From the NCBI GenBank assembly GCA_964500415.1, contig CAZCOB010000004.1, positions 1 to 64,000 of the forward strand: a DNA stretch of 64,000 nucleotides. Direction: 5' to 3'. The notes under the pieces are model-generated. The model worked only from the letters and a program-made list of their open reading frames with translations, was not told the DNA's origin and did not search any database. The stretch is from JAFGPF01 sp964500415 (GTDB lineage: Bacteria; Chloroflexota; Dehalococcoidia; Dehalococcoidales; RBG-16-60-22). A program made the translations under genes and the position numbers. Positions 51,307 through 59,348 of the stretch are shown in pieces. Within the stretch, counting starts at the first letter, position 1, and each line of letters opens with the position of its first letter.

Positions 51307-52596
51307 TCACATAGTCTTATAGCAGATACCCGCAGCCTTTACTTCCTCGGCGTTAAATATGCCCCGTACATCTATCAGAATCGGAGCATGACTTTGCATT
51401 TCCTTGATTTCAGCCAGACCCAGACTGCGAAGGGCAGAGTGGGCTACGGCAATAATGATACCATCCACCTTTTGCTGCTTAACTTCCTCCCAGCCCGGTA
51501 GAATCCTTATGCTGAATTTCCCTTCAATATCACCTGAATCAAGAATTGGGTCAAATCCCAGGACTTCTACCCCATATTCCCCAAGTGCGCTTAGTAACTC
51601 TTTGACCGGATTCTCACGTATGTCATTGACATCTTCCTTGTAAGTAAGACCCAGAACCAGAACCCGGGAGCCCTTTACCGGCTTACCGACTTCATTTAAC
51701 GCTTCGATGGTTATCTCGGCAACGTAGCGGGGCATATAGTCGTTTATAGCCCTCCCGGCCAGGATAACCTGAGGGTGATAGCCGACTTCCCGGGCCAGGT
51801 GTACCAGGTAATAGGGGTCGACCGGAATACAATGCCCGCCGACAAACCCCGGCGAATAGCGTTGGAAGTTCCATTTGGTGGCGGCGGCGTCAAGCACTTC
51901 CCTGGTATTCAGTCCTAACTTGCGAAAAATAATAGAGAACTCATTAACAAGAGCTATATTGAGGTCACGCTGGATATTCTCGATAACCTTGGCAGCCTCG
52001 GCGGTTTTTATATCTTTCGCCTTGAAGACGTTCGGGGTTACCCTTTGATACAGCCCGGTAATTATATCGGTCGTTGCCTCATCCATGCCGGCGACGACTT
52101 TGGTGATTTTATCAATGCTGTGGTCCTTATCTCCTGGGTTCATTCTTTCCGGCGAATAGCCGACGGCAAAGTCTGCACCGCATTTAAGCCCTGATTCCTT
52201 CTCTAAAATGGGCTTCAGCACTGTCTCGGTGACGCCAGGGTAGACCGTAGACTCAAGAATAACCACGCTGCCTCTTTTCATGTTACTCCCGACTAATTCA
52301 GCCGAGTTCTGGACAGAGGAAAGGTCCGGCTCTTTTGAACTCGTTACCGGGGTGGGGACACAGATAATGATAAAATCCGCCTTGTTTATTTCCCGTGGGT
52401 CAGCGGTAAAGGTTATGCGTGGCTCAGCTATCGAGCTGCGGCTACCGGACTGTCGCTGGCTGAGGCGGCCGAGCTTCTTACTGTCGATATCGAATCCGAT
52501 GACTCTAAGACTACGCGAAAAAGCCTCAGCCAGGGGCATACCTACGTAGCCAAGCCCAACGATACAGACGACAGCATCGTCCAGATGAAGCGTCAC
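51307..52596 (-). CDS. UDP-N-acetylhexosamine 6-dehydrogenase (WbpA/TviB/WecC group)
   Basis: A 429-residue nucleotide-sugar 6-dehydrogenase. It has VCIVGLGYVGMPLAEAF, IIICVPTPVTSSKEPD, ILESTVYPGVTETVL, VGYSPERMNPGDKDH (the YSPER-N signature of the HexNAc group), KVIENIQRDLNIALVNE and the catalytic Cys in GFVGGHCIPVDPYYL. The substrate is UDP-GlcNAc, UDP-GalNAc or UDP-ManNAc. The adjacent 4-epimerase suggests a TviB/TviC-like route to UDP-GalNAcA; WecB at 17361 would allow UDP-ManNAcA instead. It overlaps the epimerase gene by 4 bases. Confidence 0.9.
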   Translation of the reverse strand: MTLHLDDAVVCIVGLGYVGMPLAEAFSRSLRVIGFDIDSKKLGRLSQRQSGSRSSIAEPRITFTADPREINKADFIIICVPTPVTSSKEPDLSSVQNSAELVGSNMKRGSVVILESTVYPGVTETVLKPILEKESGLKCGADFAVGYSPERMNPGDKDHSIDKITKVVAGMDEATTDIITGLYQRVTPNVFKAKDIKTAEAAKVIENIQRDLNIALVNEFSIIFRKLGLNTREVLDAAATKWNFQRYSPGFVGGHCIPVDPYYLVHLAREVGYHPQVILAGRAINDYMPRYVAEITIEALNEVGKPVKGSRVLVLGLTYKEDVNDIRENPVKELLSALGEYGVEVLGFDPILDSGDIEGKFSIRILPGWEEVKQQKVDGIIIAVAHSALRSLGLAEIKEMQSHAPILIDVRGIFNAEEVKAAGICYKTM

Positions 52597-53519
52597 TGTT
52601 TGAACTCCTCAAGAGTATTCTTGAGTCCGGCATCCAAGTCATATTTCGGCTCATAACCGAAGCTCTTTGCCTTGGAAATATCGGCCAGGGTTTGCCGGGG
52701 GTCACCCGCTCTCGGCTCCTGATAAATCGGATTCAGGTCTTTCCCGGTAACTTTGAGTATCATACTGGCCAATTGATTTATAGTTACATTCCGGCCACTC
52801 CCTACGTTAAATACGCCCTCCGCATTGTTTTCCGCTGCCAGAATATTTGCCTGGACAACATCCGCTACATAGGTCAGGTCCCTGGTCTGTTCACCATCGC
52901 CATGTATTATTGGGGGTAAATTCTGCGATACCCTGCCCAGAAAAGCGGCAATTACAGTAGAATATTGAGAGTAAGGGTCCTGCTTGGGACCATAAACATT
53001 AAAGTACCGTAACGAGGCGGTGCTGAGGCCGTAAATCTGGTGGAATATCCCGCAATAATACTCGGCGGCCAGTTTCGTCAGGGCGTAAGGGCTGAGGGGG
53101 CTGGGAGGCAAGGTCTCGTTTTGAGGTAAAACGGGAGTCCCTCCATATACCGACGAAGAAGAAGCATAAATAACCTTCTTCACCGAGTTATCTCTGGCAG
53201 CCAGTAATACGCTCAGGCTCCCCGTTATGTTTGCTTCATTGGCGGAGAGAGGGTCGTCTATACTGCGGGGGACCCTGGCAAGGGCAGCCTGGTGAAATAC
53301 ATATGTCACGCCCTGAAAGTGCTTTTGCAGTAATGAAAGGTCGGTTATGCTGCCCTGGATAAAATCGACATTATCCTTTCTGATAAGTTCTTCTATATTT
53401 TCCATCTTGCCGGTGGAAAGATTGTCTACAATGGTAACATGGTAACCTCCGCCGGCCAGTCCCTCCGACAGATGTGAACCAATGAATCCCGCCCCACCGG
53501 TGACCACTACTTTTTTCAC
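52593..53519 (-). CDS. UDP-hexose/UDP-HexNAc(A) 4-epimerase
   Basis: A 308-residue extended SDR with VVTGGAGFIGSHLSEGLAGG, FHQAALARVPRSIDDPL (the family pattern of WbpP/TviC-like epimerases), YASSSSVYGGTP, the catalytic PYALTKLAAEYY (Y and K) and LRYFNVYGPKQDPYSQYS. The QDPYSQYSTVI motif favours the WbpP/TviC group acting on N-acetylated substrates over plain GalE. It is the first gene of a leftward operon and is coupled to the dehydrogenase gene by an ATGA overlap. Confidence 0.87.
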   Translation of the reverse strand: MKKVVVTGGAGFIGSHLSEGLAGGGYHVTIVDNLSTGKMENIEELIRKDNVDFIQGSITDLSLLQKHFQGVTYVFHQAALARVPRSIDDPLSANEANITGSLSVLLAARDNSVKKVIYASSSSVYGGTPVLPQNETLPPSPLSPYALTKLAAEYYCGIFHQIYGLSTASLRYFNVYGPKQDPYSQYSTVIAAFLGRVSQNLPPIIHGDGEQTRDLTYVADVVQANILAAENNAEGVFNVGSGRNVTINQLASMILKVTGKDLNPIYQEPRAGDPRQTLADISKAKSFGYEPKYDLDAGLKNTLEEFKQ

Positions 53520-54017
53520 GCCATACTCCTAAATCTTTTCTCATACATTGGTAGAGCTTCCTTATACCTTCCTCTTTTATGCCATCCAGCTATCTGCTAA
53601 AATCTGTTTTCATGTTATAAAGTATTTTCGGGAAAAAATTAATCCACCCTCTTTCACTGTCTTTCGAGTCACTGTAATCCTGGTTGGTGGACGCGCAAAT
53701 CGTTAATAGGTCGGCATTTGAGTTTTAACTTCTCCCGGGCCATAGAATACTCCCTTATTACCGATGGTGAAACCTCCCCACAAGTGTGTTTATTGTTACA
53801 GCATGTACTATCTCTATGGCAATAAAAAAGGCGGCATTACAGCTGTTCATACTTCTTAAATCCACTCTAATCTTGAATTGATTTTACACCTCTGCCAAGA
53901 TTACGGTCAAGTCCTGTTGCCTAAATTTGGACAACAGGCCACCTGTGTATTGACTAATGTCATTATCAACCTGATAGTGGCGACGATAGCAAGCCGGTAT
54001 TTCAGCCAAACCCTGCT
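53520..54017. other. 498-base non-coding interval
   Basis: No supportable gene. The half next to the epimerase gene is AT-rich and probably holds its promoter, but I could not fix a good -35/-10 pair. Two small palindromes lie at 53913-53938 (CCTGTTG / CAACAGG) and 53934-53946 (ACAGG-CCA-CCTGT), about 80-100 bases past the end of the DUF1616 gene; they may form alternative hairpins at the end of that transcript. A 60-codon (+) frame here has no family resemblance. Confidence 0.5.
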
Positions 54018-54857
54018 TCACGGTGCCTCCTTGACATCAATCCAGAGGTGTAATCCCTGATAGGGTTCGGGGTCCGTGCCTTTATAGAGCAAAAACTCCA
54101 CCTTTTGGTCCGGCCCGGCTCTGGCGGCGACAAATACCACCTCCTGTTCCCACCGCTCTTCATGACCGAGGGAAATAGGGCCGATTTCTCTCTGCTTTTC
54201 GCCATCTATGGTTATTCCAACCCTGTATATCGTGGTCTCGTGCTCCCGGTTGACTATTCTTATGATTATTCTACCTTCCCCTCCCTGAATAAGCTCATGT
54301 GGGTAATTTTCGGCCTTCCCTTCCAGGTTAAGGAGATAGAACTCGGTAAACTGCTCGCCAACCCTGGGCACGGCCACCATATAAATCAGGATTCCCACGA
54401 CCCCAATTATGGCTATTGCCAGGAGGATACCGAGTAACTTGTTAAGCTGGCGCTGGGATGTCCAGCCGTGTAAAAGCGACCTGAAGGGGAGTCCGAACCT
54501 AATCTCAAAGCGTTCTTCGGGCGGAAGCCGCCTCCGCCGGTACCAGGCAATAATGGCCATAATCAAGATGAACGACAGCAGCGAAATTATGATGGGGTAG
54601 AGGCGAATACCCCATGGAGTGAAGTTAAGGGCAAAGCCTATGACGGCCGCCACGACAATGCTCAATCCCAGGCATAATGCCAGCCGCTCTATGCCGCCCA
54701 GGGTGTGTCTCCTCGGGAAAAGAGCGGCGATTAGTGCATAACCCGGGAAGAATATGACGAAGATAAGGCCAATGGCTATCCTGAATGCGCCCGAAGTCAG
54801 TACCACCAGTGGCATCAGTACCAGAGAGATGCCAACGATGATAAGCAGATCTATAAT
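54018..54857 (-). CDS. DUF1616 membrane protein, probable ATT start
   Basis: A DUF1616 family protein, found mainly in archaea and Chloroflexota, with no known function. From the proposed start it has 279 residues: four or five membrane helices (first IDLLIIVGISLVLMPLVVL; then IGLIFVIFFPGYALIAAL), the conserved FALNFTPWGIRLYPI, and an extracytoplasmic beta-rich C-terminal domain (from about residue 165). The first ATG in frame (54815) cuts the first helix and has no ribosome site. AGGAGG (54869-54864) lies 6 bases before an ATT at 54857, and a stop stands just upstream, so ATT (or ATA at 54854) is probably the start. It follows the GT-C and AglB genes; a role in the same glycosylation system is likely. 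Confidence 0.82.
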   Translation of the reverse strand: MIDLLIIVGISLVLMPLVVLTSGAFRIAIGLIFVIFFPGYALIAALFPRRHTLGGIERLALCLGLSIVVAAVIGFALNFTPWGIRLYPIIISLLSFILIMAIIAWYRRRRLPPEERFEIRFGLPFRSLLHGWTSQRQLNKLLGILLAIAIIGVVGILIYMVAVPRVGEQFTEFYLLNLEGKAENYPHELIQGGEGRIIIRIVNREHETTIYRVGITIDGEKQREIGPISLGHEERWEQEVVFVAARAGPDQKVEFLLYKGTDPEPYQGLHLWIDVKEAP

Positions 54858-54924
54858 TTTTCCCCTCCTTTACCACTCCCCTAGTAGAGAATAGTTTCCG
54901 CTGCCATCAGGAGGTATGATTCGC

Positions 54925-56379
54925 TCATTCTGGTAACAGGTAAACTCTCTCATTCACCTCAACGAGGTCCGGATTCAAGCATTCGTTCTCGCTATAAACA
55001 ACGGAAATCCCGTTTTCTCTTAATAAGGTTGTATCGGTGCAACCACCGTCCAGGTACATCTTGGCCTCGACATCTGTTTCTGTGGGAAAGGCGTGTATGC
55101 GAGTATATACATATTTCCCGGTAATAGCCGTAAACGGTATGCCCTTCCAGGGGTCCAAAATTGCCCTATCGTATTCCTCTCCTACGTTCTCCTTAATCCA
55201 GACAAATGCCTGATAGTCCTCTTCGTCAATCATATGATAATAGTCGATACCCTGTCGTTGGGGGATACCAATGTAAAGAGTGATAACGATAAGAGCTAAA
55301 CAGCAGAACCAGCCCAAATAATGCTTAAAGTGAGAGCCGCCCGTTTTAGCAGTAAGCCACTCAGGCAGGCGAAGGTTATTTACCGCCATCAAACCGGCAC
55401 CGGCCAGGATGCCCATCATTAACATCATAAACATCAGCCCACGTTCGTACATTATGGAAACTCCATAGTGAAAGGTGAAAAAGGTAACCAGCATAGCCAG
55501 CAAGGCCAGCAGGCCGATTACCAGGCCATAATTTTTCTTTCCACCTCTTAGTGCCAGCACCAGAGCACCCAGTATGCAAAGTCCGACGGGAATGTAACCA
55601 TAAGTCTTTATGATGAACGGGAAGTCAACGTAATCCGGCAGAACCTGCGGCGTGAGCAGCTGTTTCGCCGTGGACCCCAACATGCCGAATATCCAGGGGA
55701 ATGGCGCCAGAAAAGGAATACCTACCGCCAGAAGCAGACAGAGGCTGTGCCGGAAGTTACCTTTCAGATTGAGGAGTATGTACGGGAAAAGAATAATCAC
55801 CAGGCAGATTGCCGAAGGGGCGTGTATGGCAACCAAAAAACAGGTAAAAATAAAGAGTACCACGCAGGCCCAGATGCCCCGGAAATTGAAAGCAATAAAC
55901 AGGGAAAGCGGGATAAAAAACAATCCCATAGCTACAGGAACCAGAAAGGCAGGACCCAGGATGCCTACTGTGGTGGGTATCAGGCAGGTAAAAAAGGCGG
56001 CCTGCCAGCCGAAGCCATGCCGCTGGCCCATTACGTAAACCGATAATACGGTGAGCATTAAGATGAGGCTGGGGAAGTATCTGAAGATAGTGAACCAGGA
56101 GATACCGCTAATCCGCTGGAATACGCCGAAAAATAGCTGGAAACCCAGCTCCAGATTAGAACTGAGACCCATAGTTGTTTCACCTAAAAACGGCTCGATA
56201 TAGGTGGTACTGCCGGCTTTCAGTATCGCCTCCGAGTGTGCCAGATGTATCCAGTCATCAATGTGTACCGGAAAAGGATAGCCCTGGTGTGGAATGAAAG
56301 CAACGTAAAAAGCCAGCGCCAGCACTGGCAGCATCAGAAAAGCAGACTTATCCAGCCGTGGGGTATCGTTCAGAACCAT
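54925..56379 (-). CDS. Polytopic GT-C-like membrane protein
   Basis: A 484-residue membrane protein with about 11 hydrophobic segments. After the first helix an extracytoplasmic loop has FPVHIDDWIHLAHSEAILKA, the acidic pair (D-D) expected for GT-C transferases, then IEPFLGETTMGL. A soluble C-terminal domain starts near YYHMIDEEDYQAFVWIKENV and includes DPWKGIPFTAITGKYVYTR, like the C-terminal domains of STT3/PMT relatives. It is probably a glycosyltransferase using lipid-linked sugar or a relative of the adjacent AglB. The gene lies 24 bases after aglB. Confidence 0.72.
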   Translation of the reverse strand: MVLNDTPRLDKSAFLMLPVLALAFYVAFIPHQGYPFPVHIDDWIHLAHSEAILKAGSTTYIEPFLGETTMGLSSNLELGFQLFFGVFQRISGISWFTIFRYFPSLILMLTVLSVYVMGQRHGFGWQAAFFTCLIPTTVGILGPAFLVPVAMGLFFIPLSLFIAFNFRGIWACVVLFIFTCFLVAIHAPSAICLVIILFPYILLNLKGNFRHSLCLLLAVGIPFLAPFPWIFGMLGSTAKQLLTPQVLPDYVDFPFIIKTYGYIPVGLCILGALVLALRGGKKNYGLVIGLLALLAMLVTFFTFHYGVSIMYERGLMFMMLMMGILAGAGLMAVNNLRLPEWLTAKTGGSHFKHYLGWFCCLALIVITLYIGIPQRQGIDYYHMIDEEDYQAFVWIKENVGEEYDRAILDPWKGIPFTAITGKYVYTRIHAFPTETDVEAKMYLDGGCTDTTLLRENGISVVYSENECLNPDLVEVNERVYLLPE

Positions 56380-56403
56380 GGGATATGCCTCTACACAATC
56401 TGA

Positions 56404-59268
56404 CTAATCACCGAGGTATTCAAAAATTTTTACTTCTGGTATCATACCCGCATCCTGGTTTAATACACCGGTCTCAGAGCTGTAAACCAGCCGGTAATTC
56501 GATACAGGTTCCAGAGATACGGGGCTGATGAACGGATTTACGCCAACAATTCTATGTTTGGAGGCTCCTTCACTTTCAATATAGTCGAGTGCCTCTTGAT
56601 AACTGGAAAATTCCTCGATGTTACTGATTTGTTTGTAGTGGTAACCGCTGTTGTCAACTTTCTCATCGTAAGAAATTACCATCGGCTTCTCTTTAGTGAC
56701 CGCTTCACCATTAAAATTATAAAGTCTTACACACAGCGAGCGGTAATATCCGGGATGGAAAAGCTGTACCGGTGTGAGCTGATTATTATAGGGCACATAA
56801 TAAGTACCGATAAATTCATCCGATTCTAATCCTGACCAGTTAATCATCGCCCAGTACTTGGTGGTAACCATGGCATAGTCAATTATTACATAGGATGTAT
56901 CCAGTGATTCTACTATTTCCCGGGTTGAAGCTTCTTCCTGTGATGAGAAGAAACGGGCTGCAAGTGTTAACAAGACCGGGTCCTGGCTCGGATTAGCGTT
57001 CGGCAAACGATGGGCAATGCGCGTAATCCAGTACCCATAGTCCCACCAGGATAATACCCCGTAGGTAGATTCCGGGTAGTTAGCGTTCTCTTGCAGTATG
57101 TTCACCCATGCGGTGAGTTCTTCGGTGCTGGCACCCTCTTTCGGCTTTTTTACACCTTTTATTGGCGGCGGCGGGTCATGGAGTTGATAATACACATCGG
57201 GAGTATCGTAGGGTTCGGGCGTATTCTCTTTCATCCAGGACAGGGAGGATTGCCAGGCGTCTGAGGGTGCGAATTGTGCGGCCGAAGCCACATCTTTGGC
57301 TTTGATGATATTAAAGAGGAAAACAAGTACGAAAACCATTATTATCGCTAAAATTGTATTAACGTAATATATCGTAATACCCTGGCCCTCTTTATACCTC
57401 TTTATCTTTTTTCTTTCTGCTATTTTATCTATAGATCGGTCATAATTAGCTCGCCTCTCAAGGTTAGATAACACTTCATAGGCTTTATTTATCTCTTTAA
57501 ACTTTTCCTCTGCTTCAGGAGTACGGTTACGGTCAGGATGATACGCGAAAGACAGCTCTCGGAATGCTTTCCTTATCTCCTTATTGGAAGCACTTCTAGC
57601 TAAGCCGAGGATTTCATAGTAGTCACGTTTTTCTGGTGCTTTCAAATAGTATTGCTCTTTTTCCGCCTTTTCTTCAGGCTTAGTTCCCAGCTTCCTGAGA
57701 CCAGCCAGCCGGATTACCTGCCACGAGAGATAGGCGGAAAGCAGGGCAAAATTGACCACAAGGTAATAGGCAAAACGGCGCTGTACCAACGTGGCCACCA
57801 GCATTATCAGAGTCCAGATAAGGAAGAGGAGGATGTAGTTGTCATCGCGGCGCTGCCGAATGAAGGCCCAGATTACGATGACGAGCGCAATAAAGGCCAG
57901 CCCCGGTATGGCCACCACCTTCGGTCCTTGGCTGGAGTAAATCACTATCAAGGCGGCCAGTATCGCTGTCACAACGGCCACGCTGAAGGCAATAAGCAAG
58001 GCCTTATCATAGCTGCCACCGAAAGAGTGGCGGTAGATCAGGCCACAGAGCGCCGCCGCACCGAAGCCGAAGATAATCCACCAGGGGGCCAGGAAAAAGC
58101 TGGTGGTGTAGTTTCCCCAGGCAACCAGGGTGGAGAAACTGCCCTGTGGAGAAAGGAAAGGCTGCATTTCTAGAGTTGTTGCAGCTGACGACCCGGCCGG
58201 ATTAAAGATACTGAATGCCGCCAGCATACTTCTCAACATGTCGGGCTTAATAAAATAAAAAATAACAACCGCTATTATTCCGATGCCGACCAGGGCTAAC
58301 GGGTAATACGGCGGTTTCATTTGTTTATAGATCATCACACGGGAGACAACCATCAGCACCAGCGGAATAATCAATGCAAAGATAAGGGAAACAGTAATAT
58401 ATCCGAACTCGGAAACCGCGAGGAAAATGATAAGGGTAATAAGAAAAATAATGCCACCGGAAATACCCAGATGTTCGACAGGTTTGTTCCGCAGGTGGTC
58501 GATGATGAATTGAATTATCATATAGAGGGAAATGATAAAGATAAAGAGAAGACCGCCCTGCCAGGTAATGAGGTAAATCCCCATAAATACGCCTGAGAGC
58601 AAGCAGTAAATAATCGGTCTGAGAATTGTTTTCCAGTCACGCTGCACGATGTGGCTGAGGGTTAATTCTCTTCTCCCGGCTTCTTTTATTGCCAGAATAA
58701 GGAAGAGGATAGCCGTAGTGCTGAAAAGGGTCTCGGCCACATGGTGGTCGGTGAAACCGAGTATGGAACGCCCCAGATACTCTCCGGGGAAAACGGCTAT
58801 TAAGCCAGCGGCCAGCACGCCGACCCAGCGATTAAACAATGTTTTGCCGATGAAGTAAACGGGAATAACGGTAAGAGCGGCCAGAATCGGCGGGAAATAT
58901 ACACCAACAACATCGATAACATGCTGGGTTGGTGAACCCAGTCCTATTATCAGAATGACGATGGATATAAGCCAGTCAAAGAAATAATTACCAGCGAGGC
59001 GGATAATCCCGGGATAGATAAAATACGGGTCAAAGCTGGTGAGGTGGGGAAAATTAGACACATAATTGTCAACCAAACGCATGTGGAAATAGGCATCAAT
59101 GCTGCTGAATTTTATCCCTTCCCCGGAGAAAATCTGGTTATAAGGAAGGGTAACGCGAAAGACCAAGGAAATGCCAAAAAATGCAGCAATTAATAAACCT
59201 ATCAGAAGCGTCGGGGAAACCTTTAGTTTGTCCACTATAACTCTGGTAACCTGCCAGCTACCTTCCAC
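56404..59268 (-). CDS. aglB: AglB/STT3 oligosaccharyltransferase with an internal DnaJ J-domain
   Basis: AglB transfers a lipid-linked oligosaccharide to asparagine of secreted proteins. The 954-residue protein has about 13 membrane helices: first loop SSIDAYFHMR (D58), GFTDHHVAET (171-180) and SSQG (445-448). After the last helix (632-655) comes an outer soluble domain with the catalytic-site motif WWDYGYW (741-747; bases 57034-57048 encode WWDYG) and IDYAMVTTKYWAM (796-808), a DK-like variant. Residues 547-611 are a full J-domain: YYEILGLARSASNKEIRKAF, HPD at 577-579 and EKFKEINKAYEVLSN. Basic residues flank it on both sides, placing it in the cytoplasm. The GTG start at 59268 is close to a promoter; a later GTG at 59235 is possible. 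Confidence 0.92.
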   Translation of the reverse strand: MEGSWQVTRVIVDKLKVSPTLLIGLLIAAFFGISLVFRVTLPYNQIFSGEGIKFSSIDAYFHMRLVDNYVSNFPHLTSFDPYFIYPGIIRLAGNYFFDWLISIVILIIGLGSPTQHVIDVVGVYFPPILAALTVIPVYFIGKTLFNRWVGVLAAGLIAVFPGEYLGRSILGFTDHHVAETLFSTTAILFLILAIKEAGRRELTLSHIVQRDWKTILRPIIYCLLSGVFMGIYLITWQGGLLFIFIISLYMIIQFIIDHLRNKPVEHLGISGGIIFLITLIIFLAVSEFGYITVSLIFALIIPLVLMVVSRVMIYKQMKPPYYPLALVGIGIIAVVIFYFIKPDMLRSMLAAFSIFNPAGSSAATTLEMQPFLSPQGSFSTLVAWGNYTTSFFLAPWWIIFGFGAAALCGLIYRHSFGGSYDKALLIAFSVAVVTAILAALIVIYSSQGPKVVAIPGLAFIALVIVIWAFIRQRRDDNYILLFLIWTLIMLVATLVQRRFAYYLVVNFALLSAYLSWQVIRLAGLRKLGTKPEEKAEKEQYYLKAPEKRDYYEILGLARSASNKEIRKAFRELSFAYHPDRNRTPEAEEKFKEINKAYEVLSNLERRANYDRSIDKIAERKKIKRYKEGQGITIYYVNTILAIIMVFVLVFLFNIIKAKDVASAAQFAPSDAWQSSLSWMKENTPEPYDTPDVYYQLHDPPPPIKGVKKPKEGASTEELTAWVNILQENANYPESTYGVLSWWDYGYWITRIAHRLPNANPSQDPVLLTLAARFFSSQEEASTREIVESLDTSYVIIDYAMVTTKYWAMINWSGLESDEFIGTYYVPYNNQLTPVQLFHPGYYRSLCVRLYNFNGEAVTKEKPMVISYDEKVDNSGYHYKQISNIEEFSSYQEALDYIESEGASKHRIVGVNPFISPVSLEPVSNYRLVYSSETGVLNQDAGMIPEVKIFEYLGD
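57436..57630 (-). other. J-domain segment inside aglB
   Basis: These bases encode residues 547-611 of AglB. Helix I is YYEILGL, helix II is NKEIRKAFRELSFAY, the loop HPD is encoded at 57532-57540, helix III is AEEKFKEINKAYEVLSNL, and helix IV is RRANYD. All hallmark residues for stimulating DnaK ATPase are present. No G/F-rich or zinc-finger region of full DnaJ follows. The reading frame continues without interruption into and out of the domain. Confidence 0.93.
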
Positions 59269-59285
59269 TTTATAGTTTGTCTGCT

Positions 59286-59314
59286 ATTTTACCATAAAGA
59301 TACCATCTCAACAA
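59286..59314 (-). promoter_or_regulatory. Candidate promoter for the aglB unit
   Basis: Reading leftward: TTGTTG (59314-59309), 17 bases, then TAAAAT (59291-59286, 5 of 6) preceded by TGG, an extended -10. Transcription would start only about 10 bases before the GTG at 59268, so translation may begin nearly leaderless or at a later codon. Confidence 0.45.
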
Positions 59315-59348
59315 GAAATCAGGCGCCTCCAGGGTAGTAATCGACAGT

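Noticed and set aside
53878..54060. 60-codon open frame in the largest gap
   Set aside because: It overlaps the end of the DUF1616 gene, lacks a ribosome site and has no family resemblance.
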